Shown: positions 7,169 through 13,848 of the stretch, in pieces
How positions within the stretch are numbered: the stretch's first letter is position 1
Layout of the letters: each line of letters starts with the position of its first letter
DNA from: JBCCCJ01 sp039029315
Lineage (GTDB): Bacteria > Bacteroidota > Bacteroidia > J057
DNA length: 18,646 nucleotides
Assembly (NCBI GenBank): GCA_039029315.1
Contig: JBCCGK010000162.1
Location: forward strand, 1-18,646
Reading direction: 5' to 3'
The notes under the pieces: model-generated
Databases searched by the model: none
The model's input: only the letters and a program-made list of their open reading frames with translations
Told to the model about the DNA's origin: nothing
Translations under genes and position numbers: made by a program

Positions 7169-10100
7169 ATGTTTGTTTCCCTTCTGAAATTTGAGCTAAG
7201 CTACCAGGTGAAGCAGTGGGCCTTTGTCGGCTTTGGATTCATTTTTCTGGCCTTTGGTTATTTACTGGGAAGTCAGGGGTATGCTCCTGCCCTGATTGAT
7301 GTGAATTCTCCTTATCAGATCTGCTACAATATTGGTTTGGCGACGATCGGCTGCGAATTTGTCATCATGTTCTTTGTTGTGAGTGGAATGCTGCGGGATC
7401 GAAGATATCAAATGGAATCTATCCTGTACAGCACTGCCGTTTCGAAGTTTCAATTTTGGTGGAGTCGATGGATCGGCGTTTGGGCTATGAGCACAGTGGC
7501 TTTCTCTACTTGCTTGCTGGGATTTGCCCTTGGAACCTTATCTCCGAGCATAGATGCAGCACGATTGGCCCCCTTCGACCTAGAGGTCTATCTGTGGACA
7601 TGGTTCCTCATCGTCCTGCCAAATGTGTTCATTTGTACTTCCATCCTCTTTGCAATTGCTTCCTGGACTAGAAATCAAGTCGCAACTTATGTGAGTGGCA
7701 TCTTCATATACTTTTTGTACATATTCTGCTCGATGTACTTCAATTCTCCCTTGATCGCGGGTTCCGTTCCAGCAGATCCAGCAAACCTGATATATGCAGC
7801 ACTGGCAGATCCTTTCGGGCTGGCTGCTTTTTTTGAACAAACTCAATTTTGGACGCCCTACCAAAAGAATCATCAAATGATCTCTCTCTCAGGCTACCTC
7901 TTGTGGAACAGACTGATATGGCTAGGAATTTCCTCCGTTCTTTTGTCCTTCAGCTATTTCTTTTTCTCATTCAGACAACACCATCAACCCATCAAAAAAC
8001 GGGAACAGGAGGAAACAGCTCTTCCCCCTCAAAACAGCAAATCTCTCCACCCGAACCTCGTTTTTGATTGGCAATTTCGCTGGAGAAGTTGTCTCGCTAT
8101 GTTCAAAATGGACTCAGGCATCGTCTTCAGGAGTCTCCCATTTAGGCTGGTGTTATTGGGTTGGATTCTGATTTCCGCTATCAATATTTACGAAAGGGTG
8201 CATCAGGGAGGAACTTATCTCGAAAGTCTGTATCCAAGCACAAATCTCATGATCAGCTTGACTCGCGACCCTATCCTGAGCTTGTTGCTGATTGTGTTTT
8301 TCAGTGGCGAACTGAGCTGGAAGGCGCGAGAACAACGATTCCACCACATCCTTGATGCAGCCCCCATTTCCAATGGCATGATGCTATTGGCAAAGGTGTT
8401 CACCCTGATGTTGATCCCCTTAATCCTTATCGCATCGAGTAGCATTCTAGGCATCGGATTTCAGATATGGAATGGCTACTATCATCTGGAAATTTGGCAA
8501 TATGTGAACACTGTCTATTTCGATGGGACAGGATATTTGCTGTATATCCTTCTGGCCCTGTTTATCCAAACCCTGGTGAGCAATACATACCTCGGCATGG
8601 TACTCACGGCCTCAATCATCGCCTTATTGGCCTCACAACTTTCAGGCTACATTGGCGTTGAGCATCCCCTCCTGCAATTGGGTCGAATGCCATTTGTCGG
8701 TTACACAAATATGAACGGGTATGAGGGCAATACATATGCCTTTCATCATTTTGCGATCTACTGGACTGCCTTGGCTGTGATGCTGGGTTTGTTTACGGTC
8801 AAACTCTGGCAAAGGGGAAGTCTGGAGCAATTGAAGGGGCGACTCCTTCGCCTCTGGAGGAATTGGAATCGCTGGGAATGGCTGGGGTTGATCATCGCCA
8901 TGCTAAGCTTTCTGACAGCAGCTTCAGCGATTTATTATCAGACAAACATCGTCAATGACTATACAACCATCAAGGAGCGACTGGATGAACGCGAAACTTA
9001 TGAGAGAACCTACAAATCCTATGAATCCTTGCCATCCCTCACCCTCATGGAGGTCACAACGGACATGGACATATTTCCAGAAAAAGGTACTTATACCCTC
9101 GCAGCCGAATTTGTCTTGGAAAACAGAACTGATAGCACCATGAGTCAGTTATTCCTCACTGAAAGAATGCCGCTGAAGAATGTACGCCTGGAACAGGCCA
9201 GCTTAGCTTTTTGGGATTCGATATTCCACACGCGATTATTTGACTTTCACCCGCCCTTGCTGCCGGGAGATCAAGTACGCTTGAATTTTGGCTTGGTACA
9301 CGAAGTGAGCGGCTTTGAGACCAGCAAGCAAATTGTTGCCAATGGGTCCTACATTTCCCAACATGACTTTCAGCCGATGTTGGGCTATCGCAAGAGTCTC
9401 GAGATCAAGGATGAATTTGAACGAACAAAAAGAGGGCTTCCAAAACGAACAGAAGAAGCACTGACAGATCATCATATTCAAACACATCACTACCACAATC
9501 CTGTCCCAATTCTGTTTGAAACCACCATCTCTACCTCAGCAGACCAAATCGCGATTGCAACAGGAGAGTTGACGGACAGCCGGACAGATGGGAAGCGCAG
9601 GTATTTTCACTACAAAGCGCCCGATCGGATCATGGAATCGATTCATTATTTTTCTGCAAATTATGAGACAACCACCAGTCAATATCAGGGCATCTCGATC
9701 GAGCAATACTATCATCCCGGACATGACTACAACATCGATGAAGTAGATATCTATTCCCGATTGGCATTAGCGTATTGTCAGAAAAACTTTGGCCCTTATC
9801 CATTCAATCATCTGCGAATCGCCGAAATTCCAGGGCATTGGGGATTTGGAGGACAAGCCATGCCAGGAACCATCAGCATGGTAGAAGATCGATTCTACCT
9901 GATTGACAACAGAGATCCCAATGGCTTTGATCTTGTCGCAAAAAGAACGATTCACGAAGTTGCACATCAATGGTGGGGCATGTTGCTGCGTCCAAAAATC
10001 GTTGAAGGAGGAAGTTTTTTGATTGAAGGATTGGCGAAATACAGTGAGGCGGTCATCATGGAAAAAATCTTTGGCAAACGGGCAGTCTGGCAACTGAGCG

Positions 10101-10735
10101 CAACTGCCAACCAGCGCTATTTTTCTGGACGTGCCTTTGCATCAGAAGTAGAACCACCCCTGTACCATTCAGATGGAGAGAACTACCTGGCCTATGGCAA
10201 AAGTCTTGTGGTCATGCTTGCCCTCAAGGAATTGTTAGGAGAAGCAAGGGTCAATCAGGTACTTCGAGACATGGTTTCCCGTCATCGGGATGAGATGGAG
10301 CCTTCCGCTACTTCGCTTGAATTTTTGGAAGAACTGTACCACATTTCTCCGCCAGCTTATCATTCACTCATAGATGACTGGCTCAAGCGTGTGATGACCT
10401 ACGAGCTTGCAGTGAAGGATGTACAAATCAATCTATTGGATGATGGGACCTATGAGATAAGCGCGTCGATTGAGGCTCATAGGTCAGAAATGCAGGAAAA
10501 TGGTGCCATGAGACAAATCCCTATAAACGAACCTGTCCAAATTGGGATCTTTTCCCAACATCCAAGCACCATCGATTCGGCTTCGTCTATTCTATATCTG
10601 CATCCTCATCGAATTTCACAAGAAAAGATGACAATCACTGTTCTTGTAGACGAATTCCCCGCTTATATAGCCATTGACCCATTTGGCACCAGAATAGAAG
10701 AGAATCGGATTGACAATGTCTGGAAAGTGGAATGA
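7169..10735 (+). CDS. ABC-2 permease fused to M1-family zinc peptidase
   Basis: An 1188-residue fusion. Residues 1-265 and about 320-560 are two multi-helix ABC-2 type membrane halves separated by a hydrophilic linker (about 265-300). A further helix at about 571-590 precedes a large soluble part, which by topology should lie outside the cytoplasm. In it, H929-E-V-A-H933 and E953 (LIEGLAKYSE) form the M1 gluzincin zinc site. GGQAMPGTISM stands where classical aminopeptidases have GxMEN, so exopeptidase specificity may differ. The frame is open further upstream inside the ATPase gene, but the ATG at 7169, 4 nt after the ATPase stop, gives a proper membrane start. Such fusions are known in Bacteroidota next to an ABC ATPase. 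Coupled export and cleavage of a peptide is inferred, not shown. Confidence 0.93.
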   Translation: MFVSLLKFELSYQVKQWAFVGFGFIFLAFGYLLGSQGYAPALIDVNSPYQICYNIGLATIGCEFVIMFFVVSGMLRDRRYQMESILYSTAVSKFQFWWSRWIGVWAMSTVAFSTCLLGFALGTLSPSIDAARLAPFDLEVYLWTWFLIVLPNVFICTSILFAIASWTRNQVATYVSGIFIYFLYIFCSMYFNSPLIAGSVPADPANLIYAALADPFGLAAFFEQTQFWTPYQKNHQMISLSGYLLWNRLIWLGISSVLLSFSYFFFSFRQHHQPIKKREQEETALPPQNSKSLHPNLVFDWQFRWRSCLAMFKMDSGIVFRSLPFRLVLLGWILISAINIYERVHQGGTYLESLYPSTNLMISLTRDPILSLLLIVFFSGELSWKAREQRFHHILDAAPISNGMMLLAKVFTLMLIPLILIASSSILGIGFQIWNGYYHLEIWQYVNTVYFDGTGYLLYILLALFIQTLVSNTYLGMVLTASIIALLASQLSGYIGVEHPLLQLGRMPFVGYTNMNGYEGNTYAFHHFAIYWTALAVMLGLFTVKLWQRGSLEQLKGRLLRLWRNWNRWEWLGLIIAMLSFLTAASAIYYQTNIVNDYTTIKERLDERETYERTYKSYESLPSLTLMEVTTDMDIFPEKGTYTLAAEFVLENRTDSTMSQLFLTERMPLKNVRLEQASLAFWDSIFHTRLFDFHPPLLPGDQVRLNFGLVHEVSGFETSKQIVANGSYISQHDFQPMLGYRKSLEIKDEFERTKRGLPKRTEEALTDHHIQTHHYHNPVPILFETTISTSADQIAIATGELTDSRTDGKRRYFHYKAPDRIMESIHYFSANYETTTSQYQGISIEQYYHPGHDYNIDEVDIYSRLALAYCQKNFGPYPFNHLRIAEIPGHWGFGGQAMPGTISMVEDRFYLIDNRDPNGFDLVAKRTIHEVAHQWWGMLLRPKIVEGGSFLIEGLAKYSEAVIMEKIFGKRAVWQLSATANQRYFSGRAFASEVEPPLYHSDGENYLAYGKSLVVMLALKELLGEARVNQVLRDMVSRHRDEMEPSATSLEFLEELYHISPPAYHSLIDDWLKRVMTYELAVKDVQINLLDDGTYEISASIEAHRSEMQENGAMRQIPINEPVQIGIFSQHPSTIDSASSILYLHPHRISQEKMTITVLVDEFPAYIAIDPFGTRIEENRIDNVWKVE

Positions 10736-11031
10736 GGGATGGGGATCAGTTGGATCACATAATTCTGTTTGGCAGACTGGGGAGAGCATCTATCTGATGG
10801 CAACAGATTCACAGCCATTTCCGTTGGGAGGATGAGTCATGCTGACAAGCTGGCTTTTGTTGGGAATGCCCTTTCCAGATATTGGACTATTTTGGAACGT
10901 GAAGGTAGGCGTCCGGTTTTAATGGCTGGAAATGACTTTCATTCTCTGTATGTTTACGAGAAAGATGATGCTCATGCGAAATATCAAATTCGTTTGAATG
11001 TCACGATTCACAAGTCCCTACCCCACACCAA
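10736..11031. other. Intergenic stretch with an unconvincing reading frame
   Basis: A frame runs from TTG 10769 (or ATG 10832) to 11122, encoding up to 117 residues and overlapping the TfoX-like gene by about 90 bases. It shows no signal peptide, membrane segment or family I know, and the overlap part is clearly the shadow of the next gene. It may be a small unknown gene or non-coding DNA; I favour non-coding. No clear promoter or terminator was seen. Confidence 0.3.
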
Positions 11032-11349
11032 ATGGAGAATCAGCACTTCAATGACATCGCCAGACAGTTTGCAGAAGAATATGGAAGCAGCAGTGGCCAC
11101 ATGTTTGGCAAAGCTTGCCTGAAGATCAACAACAAGGCTTTTGTCGCCCTATTCAAGGGAGAAATGGTATTCAAACTCGGGCGACAAGCGATTGAATCGC
11201 TCAGAGAGACCTATCCAGAATCCGTCAATTGGGACCCATCTGGGAAAGGAAGAGCGATGAAGGATTGGTTGCAACTGCCCATAGCTTATGAGGCAGACTG
11301 GTCCATGCTCGCAAAACAATCCCTCGAATTTGTGCGCGCTACCCTATGA
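11032..11349 (+). CDS. Small TfoX/Sxy N-terminal-domain-like protein
   Basis: A 105-residue soluble protein. It has HMFGKACLKINNKAFVALFKGEMVFKLG, a two-strand hairpin plus core typical of TfoX_N-type small proteins, followed by WDPSGKGRAMKDWLQLP and a final helix (LAKQSLEFVRATL). The DPSGKGR.MK.W pattern is frequent in Bacteroidota proteins annotated as TfoX/Sxy family. E. coli Sxy/TfoX regulates competence with CRP, but these short stand-alone forms have no proven role and I do not transfer that function. No signal peptide. A MITE lies about 100 bp downstream. Confidence 0.8.
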   Translation: MENQHFNDIARQFAEEYGSSSGHMFGKACLKINNKAFVALFKGEMVFKLGRQAIESLRETYPESVNWDPSGKGRAMKDWLQLPIAYEADWSMLAKQSLEFVRATL

Positions 11350-11450
11350 GATGGCCGTTCGCAGAAGGCATAGGAAAGAATTCTCATCTGAAAATGAGTT
11401 GGACCAAACAACTTTTGAAAAGGGACAGTGAGTCTTGTTGAAACAATGAA

Positions 11451-11458
11451 AAAAATAT
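11451..11458. repeat. Left target-site duplication of the MITE
   Basis: aaaaatat, identical to 11589-11596 and abutting the left terminal repeat exactly. The 8-bp length and AT-rich composition fit ISL3-type insertion. Confidence 0.8.
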
Positions 11459-11588
11459 GGTTCTTTGACAAAAGTTGTGGAAGCAGCATTGTGGGATGGC
11501 GGGTTGTTTCTCCTGAAGGAGAAACGGGACCTGTGGGGAAGAGGTCATAAGCGAGGAAGACCGGCTCCACTAACATTGTCAAAGAACC
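11459..11588. mobile_element. 130-bp MITE, ISL3-like, with 13-bp terminal inverted repeats
   Basis: The element begins ggttctttgacaa (11459-11471) and ends with its exact reverse complement ttgtcaaagaacc (11576-11588), a perfect 13-bp terminal inverted repeat. Pairing continues inward (gtt/aac, gtgga/tccac, gc/gc) to about 23 bp. The centre holds a perfect 9-bp palindrome, gtttctcct (11506-11514) and aggagaaac (11517-11525). It is flanked by the perfect 8-bp direct repeat aaaaatat (11451-11458 and 11589-11596). It has no transposase gene. Ends starting GG and 8-bp AT-rich target duplications are known traits of the ISL3 family, so it was probably moved by an ISL3 transposase elsewhere in the genome. 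The family call is inference; the mobile nature is well supported by ends plus duplication. Confidence 0.85.
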
Positions 11589-11596
11589 AAAAATAT
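11589..11596. repeat. Right target-site duplication of the MITE
   Basis: aaaaatat, identical to 11451-11458 and abutting the right terminal repeat exactly. The lack of divergence between the copies suggests a fairly recent insertion. Confidence 0.8.
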
Positions 11597-11763
11597 TTGT
11601 ATGAGAAAGCCGCAACAAAAATGAGAACAGGACGTCTTTCTAACAACCGGAGATTAGGAATACTGATTGTGAAACCTCTTTCTTCTTTTCCCTGTTGACA
11701 CTTTTTTTCTCACAGCAGCCACCAACGCCTGTTCGTTTGTTTCACATCAGCCATATATTCACC

Positions 11764-12264
11764 ATGAAAAAACTATCATATCTCTCCCTTCTAAGCTTCG
11801 TACTCCTGTTTCACCCCACTCCTGTATCAGCTCAAGATTTTATGGCTCAGCTTGGTGCAGTGGCCGTGGATATGGAGATTCAATCAGGGGGCAGAATCAT
11901 ACACCACGGACCGACATACATCGTAAAAAGAGCTACAGAATTGACACATTTCATGTTTGAGAGTGCTTATGCCGTAGAATCCTACCATCTGGAATTCAAG
12001 ACAAATACCCCTATTCCGACCACGGAGCTCAAGGGCAAGTCTATTCGTAAATTTCACTATATCGTCCAATTCTTTCATGCCAATGGAAGCTTGCTTCACA
12101 CCTCAAGGCTAGCGCGAAACATGATGAAAAGGGCTTCTTGGCCCGACAGTGAGGCTGGCAAGCAGGCGAAAAAGCATTATTATTCCCTGAACCTCCTGGA
12201 GTTTCCACTCTTATTATTGGAAGATGTGAAGACTGTTGACATACAATATGTTGGAAGAAACTAA
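11764..12264 (+). CDS. Secreted protein of unknown function
   Basis: A 166-residue protein starting at ATG 11764. The frame is open upstream, but this Met begins a good Sec signal peptide: MKK, hydrophobic core LSLLSFVLLF, and cleavage probably after PVSAQ or PVSA (about residue 23). The mature part has mixed strands and helices: DMEIQSGGRIIHHGPTYIV, FKTNTPIPTTELKGKSIRKFHYIVQFF, a conserved-looking SRLARNM and a final VDIQYVGRN. No lipobox, no anchor and no catalytic motif I recognise, so it is likely periplasmic or exported. The preceding 414 bp hold the MITE. It stands alone, 78 bp before the DoxX-like gene on the same strand. Confidence 0.75.
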   Translation: MKKLSYLSLLSFVLLFHPTPVSAQDFMAQLGAVAVDMEIQSGGRIIHHGPTYIVKRATELTHFMFESAYAVESYHLEFKTNTPIPTTELKGKSIRKFHYIVQFFHANGSLLHTSRLARNMMKRASWPDSEAGKQAKKHYYSLNLLEFPLLLLEDVKTVDIQYVGRN

Positions 12265-12342
12265 GCAAAGGCACGACAATTCTGTAAAAGATCAGATGGA
12301 ACAGCACGCAGCAATACGTCTATTCTGGGAATCTTCCTGGAT

Positions 12343-12681
12343 ATGAAAAGCCTGAAAATACTTCTCTCACTGATCTTCTTTGCCATAGGTGTGATGATGC
12401 TGTTGGCAGATTCTATAGAGATCGACCAATATGCACAGCAATATGATCGTCCGTTTTGGATGTATCGCGCAATCGGTATCGCAAAAGTTCTTGGCGCAAT
12501 TGGCCTGTTCTTTGGTGAGAAAATTCATATACGTTTGCCGCTCGTCTTCCTTGTCATTCTGAGCCTCCTGACTGTAGATGCGCTGGTTCTCCACCTTTTA
12601 TTCCAAGAATATTGGCTGTCCCTTCCCCCAGCGATCCTTCTGTTATTTCTCCGCATCCTGTATATAGGTCATCGAAGATAG
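12343..12681 (+). CDS. Small DoxX-like membrane protein
   Basis: A 112-residue hydrophobic protein with four predicted membrane helices (about 4-21, 42-59, 67-85 and 89-107). The second includes RAIGIAKVLGAIGLFFG, the characteristic segment of DoxX-like proteins, with polar loops between. Distant relatives include quinol oxidase subunits and MauE-type proteins, but members of this short group have no proven activity. It seems to be a one-gene unit, about 215 bp before the GNAT gene. The intervening DNA at 12682-12896 shows nothing recognisable. Confidence 0.75.
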   Translation: MKSLKILLSLIFFAIGVMMLLADSIEIDQYAQQYDRPFWMYRAIGIAKVLGAIGLFFGEKIHIRLPLVFLVILSLLTVDALVLHLLFQEYWLSLPPAILLLFLRILYIGHRR

Positions 12682-12896
12682 AGAGCACACCATCTTTGAA
12701 GAAGGAACATCGTCTGCTACCTTCATGTGTATCCAGATAGGGAAAGACATGGCCAGGTCTCCTTTAAATCCTCCATCCAAACAGACAAATCATCCGATTG
12801 ATTTGCATTCTGACTGGAATTCGGACAATTTGCTGTGCAGCTTTGTATAGGAACTTTCTCCAAATCTTTCCATGAGTATCTTTTTTCAGAGAAATT

Positions 12897-13712
12897 ATGA
12901 ACATTTCATCCCTTCAAGCTGCGTCCATCCAGGACATCGTCAGCTGTCTATTGGAAGCCTTTAAAGACTATTTTGTGCCCATGCCATCGGATATCGATTA
13001 CTGGGAAGCACGCTATCGCCATGCTCGGGTAAATTATGAACAATCCTGGGGCGTGTTTGAGGACGGGAGCTTGAAAGGATTTGTGGTCAACGGTCTGGGA
13101 GAGTCCTTAGGGATTCCTACAGCCTTCAACACAGGTACAGGTATAGTAGAGACACATCGGGGCAGGCAATTGGTCGATCGCATGTATGCAGCAGGTATTC
13201 CTGGATTGATAGAGCAGGGAATTCGACAGTGTAAGCTGGAAGTGATTGATCAAAACAAGCGGGCCATCAGGGTCTATGAAAGAATTGGCTTCCAATTGGG
13301 ACAGCAACTGAAATGCTACAAAGGAGAAGTGATCTCCAAAAGAAAGACAAAATGCCTGGATCGAACCATTGAGCAACTGCCAACAACACAATTCGACCCA
13401 ACATACAGCTGGGATCATCAAACGCCAGCTCTACTCCTGGCCAAAGATGTCTATCGAGCAGTAGAAGTTCTGGGACCAGCAGACACCCTGGAAGGATACA
13501 TTATCATCAATCCCAGGAATGGAAACATCGCCCAGCTGGAAACGAATACAGGAAATTGGGAAGCGATTTTTGACGGGATTGGACAATTGGCAAATGAGGT
13601 TCGCATCATCAATATCCCCGAAAAAAGAACAGAGCTGATTTCATATCTGACACATCAGGGATTCAACAACACAATCAACCAATACGATATGCATATGCCC
13701 TTGCAGGATTGA
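12897..13712 (+). CDS. GNAT-family acetyltransferase
   Basis: A 271-residue GNAT protein. The N-terminal half has the fold's signature: FNTGTGIVETHRGRQLVDRMY (77-97), with R88-G-R90 forming the acyl-CoA pyrophosphate loop, and then LEVIDQNKRAIRVYERIGF, the usual motif B 'N..A...YE..GF'. The remainder (about 150-271) is a second, degenerate GNAT-like half with GYIIINPRNGNIAQLETN, so the protein is likely a two-lobed tandem GNAT. It should transfer an acetyl or other acyl group from CoA to an amine. The acceptor is unknown. No partner gene adjoins it. Confidence 0.88.
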   Translation: MNISSLQAASIQDIVSCLLEAFKDYFVPMPSDIDYWEARYRHARVNYEQSWGVFEDGSLKGFVVNGLGESLGIPTAFNTGTGIVETHRGRQLVDRMYAAGIPGLIEQGIRQCKLEVIDQNKRAIRVYERIGFQLGQQLKCYKGEVISKRKTKCLDRTIEQLPTTQFDPTYSWDHQTPALLLAKDVYRAVEVLGPADTLEGYIIINPRNGNIAQLETNTGNWEAIFDGIGQLANEVRIINIPEKRTELISYLTHQGFNNTINQYDMHMPLQD

Positions 13713-13848
13713 TCCTCCCCCATCAAATCTCTGCCTCTATCTCGATTTCTCCCTTGCTTGGCAGGGCATCTCAAGCAGAAAGTTCGTTTATTTGCAGCAT
13801 TCCTGAAAGACGATAAACCAGAGAGTTTGTCACCGCCTCAGTCTTCAT

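Larger units (their letters stand above)
11350..11763. other. Long intergenic region interrupted by a MITE
   Basis: 414 bases without a gene. The central 146 bases (11451-11596) are a MITE and its target duplication, described separately. The flanks (11350-11450, 11597-11763) show no convincing gene. A TTG-started frame at 11465-11698 runs through the MITE and matches nothing. If the MITE and one target copy are removed, the joined flanks read tgaaaaaaatatttgtatga, which restores no open reading frame. Confidence 0.6.

Noticed and set aside
10769..11122. 117-codon frame starting at TTG, overlapping the TfoX-like gene
   Set aside because: Overlaps a better-supported gene by 91 bases in another frame and shows no domain, signal or membrane segment.
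11465..11698. 77-codon frame through the MITE
   Set aside because: TTG start inside a terminal inverted repeat; a by-product of the element's sequence.
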